This document shows, one piece after another, positions 25,130-34,349 of a stretch of DNA of 64,000 nucleotides (its first letter is position 1; each line of letters opens with the position of its first letter). Source of the stretch: Dehalococcoidia bacterium. GTDB lineage: Bacteria > Chloroflexota > Dehalococcoidia > Lucifugimonadales > UBA1123. The DNA lies in assembly GCA_009838465.1 (NCBI GenBank), contig VXRN01000025.1, positions 30,196 to 94,195 of the forward strand, given 5' to 3'. The notes under the pieces are model-generated. The model was not told the DNA's origin. It made no database searches and saw only the letters and a program-made list of their open reading frames with translations. The position numbers were made by a program, and so were the translations under genes.

Positions 25130-26242
25130 TCAGTTTTCAGTGATCAGGCGGCGGGCGGTGACCAGTTCTGAGAGGAGGCCATCGTACTCCGCGCGATCAA
25201 CCGGAATGTCCACTCGCTTGTTCCTGCAACCCGATAAAGTCACGGCTGCCACGATTTCCTGTGATCTCAGCCCATCCTCGCCCGTGACGGCGGGATCGCG
25301 GTCCTCGATTATTGCCTTGGCGAAATCGTCTATGGCAGGGGCGTGGGTGCCGCTTATCGGCTCGAATGCGAAGGTCTCGGCTGTGGAGCCCGGGCTGTCG
25401 TAGGTGGGGGACTTGTCGTGCTGGATGAAGTCGTCCACGCTGGTCTGAAGTCGGTGGAGGGTTACGCTCCAGTCGTCCATGATTATTGCGCCGTCGTTGC
25501 CCCAGAGTTCGAGACGCTGGTTGTTCGGAGCCTGGGACGTGGTGCAATGGAGGGTCCCGTGTCCGCCGCCTTCGTAGGTCATGGCAGCGGTGGCGAAGTC
25601 CTCGACCTCTATGTCGTGTCTGCGGGTGGACACGAGGCCCATGACCGAGGTTGGCAGTCCACCGACCCACTGCATCAGGTCAATGGCGTGTATGCCCTGG
25701 TTGAGGAGCGCGCCTCCGCCCTCGGCCTGCCACTTGCCGCGCCAGTCGAGACGGTCGTAGTAGTCCTGGCTGCGTATCATGGCGGAGGCCATGGAGACGC
25801 GGTATATCTCTCCTATCGCGCCCTGTTCGACCAACTCGCGCATCTTGAGCGCCTCGGGACGGAAGCGGTTGTTGAACAGGACTCCGAGTTTGACGCCGGC
25901 GTCGCGGCACACCCGTATCATTCCGTCGGCCTCGGAGAGTGTGACGGACATGGGCTTTTCGACGAGGATGTGCTTACCAGCACGGGCGGCGATCTCAGTA
26001 ATCTCGGCGTGGGAGCGATGTGGGGTGGCAATTACGATGGCGTCCACGTCGGGGTCGGACAGCGCGTCTTCGAGCGTTGGAAAGGCGGTGACGCCCAGTT
26101 CGTCCGCCTGCTGTCGGAGCGGGGGCTGGGTTCGGGCGTGGATTCCGACGAGGCGGCAGGAGTCAAGCTGGGCGATGGCGTCTATGTGTACCCGGCCTAT
26201 GACGCCGGTGGAACCTATGATGGCGAGCCCTACTTTGTTCAT
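25130..26242 (-). CDS. Gfo/Idh/MocA family oxidoreductase
   Basis: 370 residues with an N-terminal Rossmann fold (MNKVGLAIIGSTGVIGR) and the family motif EKPMSVTLSEAD containing the conserved Lys. The C-terminal alpha/beta domain has GGGALLNQGIHAIDLMQWV with the probable catalytic His. The start at 26242 gives the usual N-terminus; an extension to 26296 is possible but has no family match. It lies 14 bp before the MFS gene, which suggests a shared substrate, probably a sugar or polyol derivative. Confidence 0.9.
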   Translation of the reverse strand: MNKVGLAIIGSTGVIGRVHIDAIAQLDSCRLVGIHARTQPPLRQQADELGVTAFPTLEDALSDPDVDAIVIATPHRSHAEITEIAARAGKHILVEKPMSVTLSEADGMIRVCRDAGVKLGVLFNNRFRPEALKMRELVEQGAIGEIYRVSMASAMIRSQDYYDRLDWRGKWQAEGGGALLNQGIHAIDLMQWVGGLPTSVMGLVSTRRHDIEVEDFATAAMTYEGGGHGTLHCTTSQAPNNQRLELWGNDGAIIMDDWSVTLHRLQTSVDDFIQHDKSPTYDSPGSTAETFAFEPISGTHAPAIDDFAKAIIEDRDPAVTGEDGLRSQEIVAAVTLSGCRNKRVDIPVDRAEYDGLLSELVTARRLITEN

Positions 26243-26555
26243 TTTTTTCTCACATGTTGCACAGGGCATTTGCAAATTGGTCAGACGATGCGACATATAT
26301 CATAGTTTATATTTACACCGGAAAGCACTGGGCGTTAACTGGGAGAGTCACAGGGTTGGGCTGGGACAGTTTTCATCCAGCGTTGCCCAGAGTTTTCCCA
26401 GCGTTGAAGCTACGAAATTGTTCTCTCGCCGTCTGTCGGCCCGCTTCATAAATAAACGTTTATGCTTATGTTCTGAATCCATGCCATAATTGTAGCATAG
26501 AATGAGGTATCAGACGAAACCGTGAAAGACTTTGCAAGAGTCCTGCCCCGAGCGA
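26243..26555. other. AT-rich intergenic region upstream of the dehydrogenase
   Basis: No gene seen. The stretch 26280-26320 is AT-rich (CATATATCATAGTTTATATTT) and likely carries the minus-strand promoter for the dehydrogenase/MFS genes. TCCTGCCCCGAGCGAC (26541-26556) is nearly repeated at 26701-26716, flanking the family B element. Confidence 0.45.
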
Positions 26556-26707
26556 CAGGGTCATTTCATTATTAAGTGTCACTAGAGTAGTCCGTTCGTG
26601 GTGACCCTTCGACAAGCTCCCTTCGACGGGCTCAGGACGAACCATGAATGGACGGCCCTTCGACAGGCTCAGGGCGAACGAGAGGTCGAAGACGAAAAGG
26701 TCCTGCC
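26556..26707 (+). mobile_element. MITE-like element, family B copy 2
   Basis: Noncoding element of about 150 bp starting CAGGGTC and ending GGTCCTG, with internal arms CCTTCGACAAGCTC, CCTTCGACGGGCTCAGGACG and CCTTCGACAGGCTCAGGGCG. It matches 43788-43934 over nearly its whole length. A 16-bp near-direct repeat flanks it (26541-26556 and 26701-26716). Confidence 0.6.
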
Positions 26708-26805
26708 CCAAGCGACGAGCTTGTTGATTTGCTGCGTGGCTTAGAATTAACATAGCCCCATTGCATATCTCGAAACCAGTTCAGATAGACGGAAGCAGGT
26801 GAACT

Positions 26806-28494
26806 ATGGTCAAGATGAGCGGGGGTGAGGCGCTTGCGAAGTCGCTGGTGAATGAAGGCGTGGAAGTCGTATTCGGGATACCTGGAGTACAGATATACGG
26901 GATTGTCGCGGGGATACGGGACGAACCGGGTCTGCGCATGATCACGACCCGGCATGAACAGGCGACGACGTACATGGCGGACGGCTATGCCCGCGCGTCG
27001 GGAAGGCCCGGGGTGGCGCTGGTGGTCCCGGGTGTGGGTGTTTACAACGCGGCATCAGGCCTGGCCGGCGCATATTCGCGCTCCATACCGGTTCTTCTAA
27101 TTGCGGGCCAGATTCCACGGGGGATGATAGGCAAGAATCTCGGAGCCGTTCACGAGGTTGCGAACCAGGCGGATGTTGTGGGACCGGTGACCAAGTGGCG
27201 GCGCCAGGTGTCCAGGCCCAGAGAAGCCCCGGACGCCGTGTTCGAGGCGTTCAGGCAGATGCGTACGGGGCGCCCGCGTCCCGTGCTAATAGAGATGCCG
27301 CCCGAGGCGGGAGTGGAGCGGGAGGAAGTGCAGTTACGCAATCCCGCGCGGACTGTGAGAATCGTGCCGAGCAGGGATATTCTTCAGGAGGCCGCCGGCG
27401 TTATCGCCCATGCTCAAATGCCGCTGATTTTCGCGGGCGGCGGAGTGGCGCGATCAGACGCGGAGGATGCGCTGGTCGAGCTGGCCGAAGCGACGAACAT
27501 ACCCGTGATTACGTCCAGCGGCGGGAAGGGGACTATCCCTGACAGTCATCCGCTGTCTTACGGCTCATGTTTCAGTCCGCGGGGTGAGAGACAGGAGATG
27601 AACGAGCTATTCGACGTGATGCAGTCGGCGGACGTGATCATAGGAATCGGCACACGTTTTTCTCTGGGCAATCCGGCAGGTGAGTCCTCTACCTTAGTGA
27701 ATATCAACATTGACGACACCGAACTCACGAGAATTCAGTCCAACACTATCCCCTTGCATGGCGACGCCAGGGCGACCATAGAGGCGCTTCTTCCGATGCT
27801 AATCGAGGCGGGAGCGGAAGAGCGCGAGTCGCCCGCGGAGGCGGTCGCCGCAGCCCGGCGACTGATTGCCTACTTCGGAATCAGGGAAGAGGAGCCGCAG
27901 TACCCGATACTGGAGGCGATCCAGAAAGGCATTCCGGAGGATGGCTTCGTGGTATGGGATGTCTCGCAGTTGGGATTCTATGCCCGAACCCACCATCAGG
28001 CGAATCATCCCAAGACGTACATAGACCCGGGGTATTCGTTCAACCTGGGCTATTCTTTTCCTACGGCGCTGGGTGTGAAGGTAGCGCGGCCCGAACGCTC
28101 CGTGGTATGCGTGGCGGGAGACGGCGGGTTCATGTTCAACTCGTCCGAACTATCAACGGCGGTGCGATACGGCATAAATGTGGTAACCGTCATTCTCAGA
28201 AACGATTCCTACGGCAACGTGGAGTCCGACCTGAATGGCACGTTTGGCGGGACTTACGAGACCGACTTGCACAACCCTGATTTCGTCCGATTCGCGGAGT
28301 CGTTCGGCGCGGTCGGAATGAGGACGGAAGACCCCTTGGAGTTGGAGACGCTGATTCCGCGCGCGCTGGAACTGGACGCGCCAGTGGTTATTGACGCGCA
28401 GTTCGGGGAGATGCCCACTCCTCCCGCTCATCAGTACGCTTTCGTGTATCATCTACCTTGGACGCAGCCTCAGGAAGGGCTGATACAGTCCTGA
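26806..28494 (+). CDS. ThDP-dependent enzyme, acetolactate synthase-like
   Basis: 562 residues with all three domains of the acetohydroxyacid synthase/benzoylformate decarboxylase family. Glu51 in TTRHEQATTYMADGYAR is the catalytic Glu, the central domain lies around 190-330, and the ThDP/Mg motif is VCVAGDGGFMFNSSEL with Asn in ILRNDSYGNV. No small regulatory subunit or other branched-chain amino acid gene is nearby, so a 2-oxo-acid decarboxylase or carboligase role is as likely as acetolactate synthesis. Confidence 0.88.
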   Translation: MVKMSGGEALAKSLVNEGVEVVFGIPGVQIYGIVAGIRDEPGLRMITTRHEQATTYMADGYARASGRPGVALVVPGVGVYNAASGLAGAYSRSIPVLLIAGQIPRGMIGKNLGAVHEVANQADVVGPVTKWRRQVSRPREAPDAVFEAFRQMRTGRPRPVLIEMPPEAGVEREEVQLRNPARTVRIVPSRDILQEAAGVIAHAQMPLIFAGGGVARSDAEDALVELAEATNIPVITSSGGKGTIPDSHPLSYGSCFSPRGERQEMNELFDVMQSADVIIGIGTRFSLGNPAGESSTLVNINIDDTELTRIQSNTIPLHGDARATIEALLPMLIEAGAEERESPAEAVAAARRLIAYFGIREEEPQYPILEAIQKGIPEDGFVVWDVSQLGFYARTHHQANHPKTYIDPGYSFNLGYSFPTALGVKVARPERSVVCVAGDGGFMFNSSELSTAVRYGINVVTVILRNDSYGNVESDLNGTFGGTYETDLHNPDFVRFAESFGAVGMRTEDPLELETLIPRALELDAPVVIDAQFGEMPTPPAHQYAFVYHLPWTQPQEGLIQS

Positions 28495-28518
28495 GACGCT
28501 CCTCTGGTCTCGGATCCC

Positions 28519-28806
28519 TTAAAGGCCCTCGACGACTATTACGTGGCTGTTGGTGGAGCGGATACGCATATCCTTGGGGTGGGCGTATTCGTCGGAGTCG
28601 TGCCAGGCCTTGGCCTGCTCCAAGCTGGGGAACTCGATGATGACGGTTCGATTGGGGTCGCGGTCGCCTTCGAGAAGTTCCGCGCGGCCTCCGCGAGCGA
28701 TGTACTTTCCGCCGTAGGCGTTCACAGTCGGCATTACCAGTTCGCGGTACTCAGCGAAGAGTTCGGGGTCGGTGACTTCCACGTTGGCTATTACGTAGGC
28801 TGGCAT
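28519..28806 (-). CDS. DUF1330 domain protein
   Basis: 95-residue ferredoxin-like alpha/beta-barrel protein. MPAYVIANVEVTDPELFAEY and the VIIEFPSLEQAKAWHDSDEY segment are typical of DUF1330. The family is small, dimeric and of unknown function. AAAGGAG precedes the ATG. It is convergent with the ThDP enzyme and lies 22 bp after the HAD gene. Confidence 0.9.
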   Translation of the reverse strand: MPAYVIANVEVTDPELFAEYRELVMPTVNAYGGKYIARGGRAELLEGDRDPNRTVIIEFPSLEQAKAWHDSDEYAHPKDMRIRSTNSHVIVVEGL

Positions 28807-28828
28807 TTGGGACTCCTTTGGGTATGTG

Positions 28829-29200
28829 TTAGTCCGATGGGATGAACCAGTCCTTTGTGGCGGCTTCGTGGGGCCAGAGGAATTGGAAGCCGCAGCGGAG
28901 GGCCATCTGGCGGTCTAGGTCTTCGCGGTCGCCGATGTGCCAGTATTCTTCGGCGTCGAACTTGGTTTTCATGTATTCGAGACGAAGTTCTTCCATGGGG
29001 CTTCCCTTGACGCAGATGAAGTCCGCCTGGATGTCGTGTTCGTCCCATATTCTGCGCTGCGAGCTCGCGATTCGGTCGGAGCAGCTGCCGATGATGATAC
29101 CCTTGGACTTGGCGATGCGCACCATTTCCATGGTGAGTTCGCCGGGCGGGTCGCCGACTTCGAGGGTGCCGTCTATGTCGAAGCTAATGAGTATTGACAA
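28829..29200 (-). CDS. Small HAD-superfamily hydrolase
   Basis: 123 residues, starting at TTG behind GAGAGG (29209-29214). FDIDGTLEVG near residue 7 is HAD motif I (DxDGT), and HIGDREDLDRQMALRCGFQF fits motif IV. It lacks an obvious cap domain and is short for the superfamily, so it acts as a minimal phosphatase or binds a ligand. Followed by DUF1330. Confidence 0.8.
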   Translation of the reverse strand: MSILISFDIDGTLEVGDPPGELTMEMVRIAKSKGIIIGSCSDRIASSQRRIWDEHDIQADFICVKGSPMEELRLEYMKTKFDAEEYWHIGDREDLDRQMALRCGFQFLWPHEAATKDWFIPSD

Positions 29201-29215
29201 GTGTGTTCCTCTCCA

Positions 29216-29710
29216 TTAATCCTTAGAGTCTGGGTTGCCATTGAGGTTGAGTTTGCGTTCGGCATCTTTGCGCGCTTCGTCGTCGAGTACGCTAAGAACT
29301 TTCTCAACGCCCTCGGCGACGCCCTCCACTCGACCCTCTTCACGACCCTCTTCATGGGCTTCGGCGCGGGCTTCATCTAGCCTTTTTGCTTCATGTCTCT
29401 CTAAGCGACTCTTCAGCCATTCTGCGGTAACCAAGATGTTCCTCCATATATCAACCAGAGCTATGGCGATGACTGCCGAGATTAGAATGTCGTCGGATAT
29501 CTCGGAGCGGATGAATCTCGCCTGTTCGACCAGGCTCATGGCAGACAGGCGAGACCGCTCGTCTAATACTACCATAGCGGCTTCCAGCACCAACTGGCCG
29601 ATGAACAGCCAGAAGGTCAAGGGCCACCATGGCGCTTGTACGCTCAGAAACGAATCTCGGGTGAGGCGGGTTCTCTCTTCCGTTCTTGCCATGCTAGTGT
29701 GATCCAACAT
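29216..29710 (-). CDS. Membrane protein with charged coiled-coil tail
   Basis: 164 residues. Hydrophobic segments lie near 28-48 and 74-95; the C-terminus (about 104-155) is a highly charged helix with repeated EGREEGRVEGVAEG-type units. No known family or enzyme motif is recognised. A second ATG at 29692 could be the start. It lies 15 bp upstream of the HAD gene on the same strand. Confidence 0.65.
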   Translation of the reverse strand: MLDHTSMARTEERTRLTRDSFLSVQAPWWPLTFWLFIGQLVLEAAMVVLDERSRLSAMSLVEQARFIRSEISDDILISAVIAIALVDIWRNILVTAEWLKSRLERHEAKRLDEARAEAHEEGREEGRVEGVAEGVEKVLSVLDDEARKDAERKLNLNGNPDSKD

Positions 29711-29731
29711 CTTTGGATTGACGGCTTACTT

Positions 29732-29770
29732 ACCCTCACCCTAACCCTCTCCCAAGGGGAGAGGGGATAA
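29732..29770. repeat. Intergenic repeat family A, copy 4
   Basis: Short version: ACCCTCACCCTAACCCTCTC then CCAAGGGGAGAGGGGATAA. It lies between the thiolase stop and the membrane-protein gene, both on the minus strand, and can form a hairpin. Confidence 0.7.
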
Positions 29771-29811
29771 TTCGGAATCTGAATATTCATCACAACTAAG
29801 TTGTCGGACTG

Positions 29812-31146
29812 CTAGTCGGGGGTGGCGCTCCAGACGGTGAAGTTGCCGCCGAGGGGCATGGGGCCGCCGGAGACGGCTACCTCGGGCTTGACGCCGGTTA
29901 CCTGGCGGGCGCCGGCGCGTCCCTGCAATTGCTGGATGGAGTCGGTGTGCATCCAGAAGCGGCTGCGTCCGCTGCCGATGTTGCCGCCGCTGGGCTGGAT
30001 GGGGTTGGGGCCCTCGATGCTGATGTCGGTCTGGTAGAAGTCGAGCGCGTCTCCGAAGCCCATGCCGCGGTAGCCGAGGCCCTCGACGTGGAACTGGTGG
30101 AACTGGGCGAAGCCGTCGTACATATTCTCGAATGAGAGGTCGGCGGCGGTGATGCCGGCAGACTCGTAGATCTTCCTGCCTGTGCTGCCGGTCTCAGCCT
30201 CGACCTCTTCCAGCGTCGGGGTGATGCTTCTGGCCGTTCCCCTGCTGGATGCGTGTCCGAGGATATAGACGGGCTTTTGCTTCATGTCCTGGGCGCGCTC
30301 GGCGGTTGTGAAGAGGTAGGCGGCGGAGCACATGATGGGTATGTCGTTGTCGAAGAGGTTGGCGGGCTTGGCTATCCAGCGGGAGGAGAGGTAGTCTTCA
30401 GGGGGGAGTTCCTCGGGGCGGTGCTGGTACCAGTAGCCTTCGGGGAACATGAGGCCGTTGCGACGCGAGTTCTGCATGAAGGGGGCCATCATGTCGTGGT
30501 TCTTGCCGTACTTGTGGCAGTACTGGGCGAACTGGAGGGCGGTGCCGTAGCATCCGGGCGGGCCCCAGAGGGAGCGTCCGGGTCCTATGGCGACGGTGCC
30601 GGAGACGGGGTCGGCGGCGCTGAGTCCGCCGTGGTTGTATCGTCCTATGAGGTTGTGCCAGCCTTTGACGACCAGACAGGTTTCGGCGAGGCCATCGCCT
30701 ATAGCCTGGGCGGCGGTTACTATGGCGGCGGACATACAGCCGGGCGCGTGCATCTTAAACTTGACGTTGGTGAGTTCGGGCATGTTCAACTCAAGCCAGT
30801 CGGCGCTTAGCTGACCGAGGCCGTCGAGCGGGTCGTCGGTCTGGTTGAAGGCGTTCACGACGTCCATGGGCAGGGGTTCGCCTTCCGGCCAGTGCGCCCC
30901 GGTGGTGGTGACCGGGACTATGACAAGCCCGTCAACCTGGTCAGGGGAGACGCCGGCGTCGTCCATGGCCTGGCGCATGGAGAGGATGCTGCCCGCGCCG
31001 ACGGTGGTCTCGGGCTTGCCGTCCCAGCGGCGTGAGGTGGGCGAGTGTCCGACGCCCACGGCGGCTACTTTTCCTCGGTGTTCCCAGACTCCGAGGCCCT
31101 CTACGGATCTGTACATGGACTCCGGCGCGTCTATCGTTGTTGTCAT
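29812..31146 (-). CDS. Thiolase family protein (acetyl-CoA acetyltransferase/SCP2-type)
   Basis: 444-residue thiolase-fold enzyme that cleaves or condenses acyl-CoA thioesters. The nucleophile region is MHAPGCMSAAIVTAAQAIGD, and a later stretch holds FENMYDGFAQFHQFHVEGLG. By type it resembles SCP2/lipid-transfer thiolases that need a zinc-ribbon/OB-fold partner; such a gene (31325-31738) lies directly upstream. TAGGAG precedes the ATG. Confidence 0.87.
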   Translation of the reverse strand: MTTTIDAPESMYRSVEGLGVWEHRGKVAAVGVGHSPTSRRWDGKPETTVGAGSILSMRQAMDDAGVSPDQVDGLVIVPVTTTGAHWPEGEPLPMDVVNAFNQTDDPLDGLGQLSADWLELNMPELTNVKFKMHAPGCMSAAIVTAAQAIGDGLAETCLVVKGWHNLIGRYNHGGLSAADPVSGTVAIGPGRSLWGPPGCYGTALQFAQYCHKYGKNHDMMAPFMQNSRRNGLMFPEGYWYQHRPEELPPEDYLSSRWIAKPANLFDNDIPIMCSAAYLFTTAERAQDMKQKPVYILGHASSRGTARSITPTLEEVEAETGSTGRKIYESAGITAADLSFENMYDGFAQFHQFHVEGLGYRGMGFGDALDFYQTDISIEGPNPIQPSGGNIGSGRSRFWMHTDSIQQLQGRAGARQVTGVKPEVAVSGGPMPLGGNFTVWSATPD

Positions 31147-31208
31147 GGGTCGCTCCTATTGTCTGAGTCAGGATTTGTGGGATTAGAGGATTTTCAGGCG
31201 TAGGTGTT

Positions 31209-31324
31209 CACCCTCACCCTAGCCCTCTCCCTGAGGGAGAGGGGATCTATTGACTGGAGTTCGTAGCTGATTGGACATTTACCTACCCTTGCGAGCCCAT
31301 CAAGGGCTGAGAGGGGATCTATTG
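31209..31324. repeat. Intergenic repeat family A, copy 5
   Basis: Two-part copy: CACCCTCACCCTAGCCCTCT with CCCTGAGGGAGAGGGGATC, then ACCTACCCTTGCGAGCCCAT with GAGAGGGGATC. It separates the OB-fold gene from the thiolase. Confidence 0.75.
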
Positions 31325-31738
31325 TCAGGTTACGACGCGCCACTCTGGGACGACCTGTCCGTTGGCGGTGGGCTCGAATATGACTTCTACCGCCGCGCCG
31401 ATGGGGACTTCGTCAACCGGGGTGCCGGGCAGGTGGGAGTACATCTGGATGCTCGGGTCGTCGTCGAGGGTGATGACAGCGAGGTTGAAAGGTTGATCCT
31501 CGTGGAGGCTGGCGATGGGAGTGTCGTACACGACGCAGTAGTTGTATATCTTGCCGCGCCCGCTCATCTCCTTCCATTCAAGAGCGTCGCCGTGCCCGCA
31601 CCCTGGGCAGTCGGGCTGGGGAGGGTGCTGAAGGTAGTCGTCGCAGTCGGTACAGCTCTGGATGACGAGCCGTCCCTTGTTAGCGGCTTCCCAGAAGGGT
31701 CTTGTGAGGTCGTCGGGTATTACGCCTTGCTTTACCAT
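31325..31738 (-). CDS. Zn-ribbon/OB-fold protein (DUF35 type), thiolase partner
   Basis: 137 residues. The N-terminal rubredoxin-like zinc ribbon has CTDCDDYLQHPPQPDCPGCG (four cysteines), followed by an OB-fold (about 60-137). Such proteins form complexes with SCP2-type thiolases and help bind acyl-CoA. AGGAG precedes the ATG, and the thiolase follows after repeat copy 5. Confidence 0.88.
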   Translation of the reverse strand: MVKQGVIPDDLTRPFWEAANKGRLVIQSCTDCDDYLQHPPQPDCPGCGHGDALEWKEMSGRGKIYNYCVVYDTPIASLHEDQPFNLAVITLDDDPSIQMYSHLPGTPVDEVPIGAAVEVIFEPTANGQVVPEWRVVT

Positions 31739-31870
31739 GTGTCATCTCCTAATCATGGATGGGCCGCGCCGGTTCATGGCGGCCCGTGTGGATTATGGGA
31801 GATGATAATACAGAGGGTTTCAGTTATCAATTAACAGTTGGCAATTGGAAGCATCACCAAAATGGTTCGT

Positions 31871-32008
31871 TACCCTCACCAAAGGGAGTTGATAGGGGTG
31901 GGTATTTGCCCTCACCCAGCCCTCTCCCAGAGGGAGAGGGAATCTATTGACCGGAATTAATAGCTGGCTGCATGTTTACCTACCCTTGTGAGCCCAAAGG
32001 GAGGGGGA
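31871..32008. repeat. Intergenic repeat family A, copy 6
   Basis: Longest copy: ACCCTCACC..CCCTCACCCAGCCCTCTC with CAGAGGGAGAGGGAATC, then TACCCTTGTGAGCCC..GGGAGGGGG. It lies in the 496-bp gap before purA; no gene was seen in that gap. Confidence 0.75.
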
Positions 32009-32106
32009 CTGTTGCGCTACCGATTCTGACGGTCGTCTTATAGACGCGCACCAGAAATTTGATGCTTCCCGTCCGAAAAATCGGCTGTCTGTTCGCTCAG
32101 CCATTT

Positions 32107-32114
32107 GATATAAT
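32107..32114 (+). promoter_or_regulatory. Extended -10 promoter for purA
   Basis: TGATATAAT (the T at 32106 to 32114) is an exact extended -10 with a perfect TATAAT at 32109-32114. No convincing -35 lies upstream, which an extended -10 can do without. The leader to the purA ATG would be about 115 nt. Confidence 0.55.
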
Positions 32115-32234
32115 GACAGATGTGTGTGGTCGTGCGTGTGGTGTCCCCTTTCACCAATTCCGTTGGCAATGGGACTTGGCACGCGCCAAAATATATCGGA
32201 CAGTTTCGAGTAACAGATAATACAGGGGTTAGGG

Positions 32235-33536
32235 ATGCCTGCTTACGCGGTCTTGGGAGCCCAATGGGGCGATGAAGGCAAAGGCAAGATAGTAGATTAT
32301 CTTGCAAGAGACGCGCAGGTGGTTGCGCGATTCGCCGGCGGAAACAACGCCGGTCATACGGTCGTCACCGACGACGGCAAGTTCAGTTTCCACCTCATAC
32401 CCTGCGGCGTATTCTGGCCGCAGGCGCTCAATGTGATCGGCAACGGGGTTGTGGTGGATCCGGACGTGCTTCTCCAGGAAATAGACGACCTGAAAGAGAA
32501 GGGGATTGACGTATCCGACCGAATCGTAGTGAGCGAGCGCGCCCACCTGATAATGCCTTACCACGTCATGATTGACGAACTTTCTGAGCAGGCGCGTGGA
32601 TCATCCAAAATCGGTACGACCGGAAAGGGCATCGGCCCCGCCTACGCGGACAAGGCAGCAAGAACCGGCATCCGGGCAGCCGACCTGCTGGACATCGAGG
32701 CCCTCATTCCGAGACTGGAAGGAATCCTGGAGTACACCAACGCAGTAATCACGAAGATATACGGCGGAGAGGCTCTGGAATTTGACGAGGTCTTCGACAA
32801 GTGCCGTGGCTGGAGCGAGCGCATGGCGAAGTACATCGGCCCGGCCGAGAAGATCGTCAACCAGGCGCTGGCAGCGGGCGAGAATGTGTTGCTTGAAGGC
32901 GCGCAAGGCGTCCTGCTCGACCTGGACCACGGCACATACCCATTCGTGACGTCGTCCAATCCGACGATTGGCGGCGCATCAGTCGGGGCGGGAGTAAGCC
33001 CTACTCACATTGAGGGCATCACTGGCGTTTTCAAGGCATATACGACGCGAGTCGGATCGGGGCCGCTGCCGTCCGAGTTGACCGACCAGACCGGAGAGAC
33101 CATCCGCGAACTGGCCCAGGAGTTCGGCACAACGACCGGAAGGCCACGCAGAGTTGGCTGGTTCGACGCCGTGGCCGCGAAGTACAGCGCTTTGATCAAC
33201 GGTTACACCTCTGCGGTCCTGACGAGGCTCGACGTGCTCGACGGATTCGAGACTGTGAAGATTTGCACCCACTACGTCACCGAGGACGGAGAGGTCACAG
33301 ACGACTTCCCGGGTGGCGTAGCAGCTCTCGGCAAGGTGCGCCCCGTGTTCGAGGAGATGACCGGCTGGGACAGGCCGACGGCCAGCGTCCGCCACTACGA
33401 AGACCTGCCGCAGGCCGCCAGGAACTACGTCGAGCGGCTGGAGGAGCTGATCGGCTGCCCGGTGGACGTGATCTCCACAGGCCCCCACCGCGAAGAGACG
33501 GTGAGCGTCAGAGCCATGATGCGGGTGGTGGCGTAG
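32235..33536 (+). CDS. purA: Adenylosuccinate synthase
   Basis: 433 residues, normal full length. It joins IMP and aspartate using GTP in AMP synthesis. GAQWGDEGKGKIVDYLA at the N-terminus is the GTP-binding P-loop with the catalytic Asp, GNNAGHTV holds the catalytic His, and KIGTTGKGIGPAY and TRVGSGPLPSEL bind IMP. The neighbours are not purine genes, so it is a single-gene unit behind its own promoter. Confidence 0.98.
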   Translation: MPAYAVLGAQWGDEGKGKIVDYLARDAQVVARFAGGNNAGHTVVTDDGKFSFHLIPCGVFWPQALNVIGNGVVVDPDVLLQEIDDLKEKGIDVSDRIVVSERAHLIMPYHVMIDELSEQARGSSKIGTTGKGIGPAYADKAARTGIRAADLLDIEALIPRLEGILEYTNAVITKIYGGEALEFDEVFDKCRGWSERMAKYIGPAEKIVNQALAAGENVLLEGAQGVLLDLDHGTYPFVTSSNPTIGGASVGAGVSPTHIEGITGVFKAYTTRVGSGPLPSELTDQTGETIRELAQEFGTTTGRPRRVGWFDAVAAKYSALINGYTSAVLTRLDVLDGFETVKICTHYVTEDGEVTDDFPGGVAALGKVRPVFEEMTGWDRPTASVRHYEDLPQAARNYVERLEELIGCPVDVISTGPHREETVSVRAMMRVVA

Positions 33537-33550
33537 TATCGGCGTCGATG

Positions 33551-34222
33551 CTAAGAATCCATGATATGCCAGTCGTCGGGCACTTCGGGAACAGGCCACT
33601 CTGTATCCGGTCGCCAGTCCTTCCACGCACCGGAAAACGGAGACTCCCTGTTTTCGATTGCTCGCACCGTTCTGTCGGCCTCGGTGCGGATTGACGAAAT
33701 CTGTGATTCAGTGAAAAATCCCCTGCCAATCAATTCCTCGAATTCGTCCGCATCCTTCCACGACCAGGCCATATTCGGTTCAACTGCGATGTCCAGAGCG
33801 TAGTCCCGTACCAGGATACAGCAGGATGTTCGGCGTATCGGAGCCTGGAAATTGACGTAATACGTCTCGAGTCTCCAGTCAGAAGTCCAGAACAGCCAGA
33901 CCGAGTGCCATGAGTTGGGGGGAGTGAGAGTCAGTACGTGGTAATCTCCGGACACGCTCTCTTCGAGATGTGAGGTGCCAGGATCGAGCATCTCCATGTA
34001 CACATCAATGCGCTGGGAGACAGGCATTGAGTAGCGGTCCTTGATCACACCGGATCGGTATGGAGCGTTCGGGTGCGTATATAGCGCGAGATATTCGGAC
34101 ACATCTTTCACGACCGTCACGGGCCGAGAGGTGACAAGGCGGCTCCCCCACAGGTCTTGCTGGAGGATCTGTGTGCCTGGCTCCCAGAACGATTCAGGGC
34201 TGAGTTCGGTCTTCTCGTTCAT
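33551..34222 (-). CDS. DUF402 domain protein
   Basis: 223 residues. The FomD-like/DUF402 region includes WYVNFQAPIRR-like YVNFQAPIRRTSCCILVRD and ALDIAVEPNMAWSWKDADEF with conserved acidic residues; related proteins are nucleotide phosphatases or help RNase-linked steps. The ATG at 34222 has GGAAG upstream; a TTG at 34234 is less likely. It is convergent with purA with a 14-bp gap and lies after the dapA terminator, so it may have its own promoter. Confidence 0.8.
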   Translation of the reverse strand: MNEKTELSPESFWEPGTQILQQDLWGSRLVTSRPVTVVKDVSEYLALYTHPNAPYRSGVIKDRYSMPVSQRIDVYMEMLDPGTSHLEESVSGDYHVLTLTPPNSWHSVWLFWTSDWRLETYYVNFQAPIRRTSCCILVRDYALDIAVEPNMAWSWKDADEFEELIGRGFFTESQISSIRTEADRTVRAIENRESPFSGAWKDWRPDTEWPVPEVPDDWHIMDS

Positions 34223-34294
34223 GCCTGCTTCCAAAGTGGGTACGCAGTTATCAGACAGTTAGGGCAACACCCCTCTACTGTGTTTCCCAATAGT

Positions 34295-34324
34295 AAAGCG
34301 GGCGGTAACTACAGCCGCCCGCTT
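34295..34324 (-). terminator. Terminator hairpin after dapA
   Basis: AAGCGGGCGG (34296-34305) pairs perfectly with CCGCCCGCTT (34315-34324). On the minus strand it follows the dapA stop by about 26 bp; the downstream sequence is only moderately T-rich (TTTACTATT). The plus side runs into CGCTTTTT. Confidence 0.65.
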
Positions 34325-34349
34325 CGCTTTTTCGTCTATTGCTTTGCTG

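Noticed and set aside
25343..26305. Long open frame (320 codons) on the plus strand
   Set aside because: Antisense to the Gfo/Idh/MocA gene, whose cofactor and catalytic motifs are intact.
26466..26753. 95-codon minus-strand frame
   Set aside because: Translation of the family B repeat only.
26806..28494. Acetolactate synthase (ilvB)
   Set aside because: No small subunit or other branched-chain amino acid gene is near; sequence supports the family but not the reaction.
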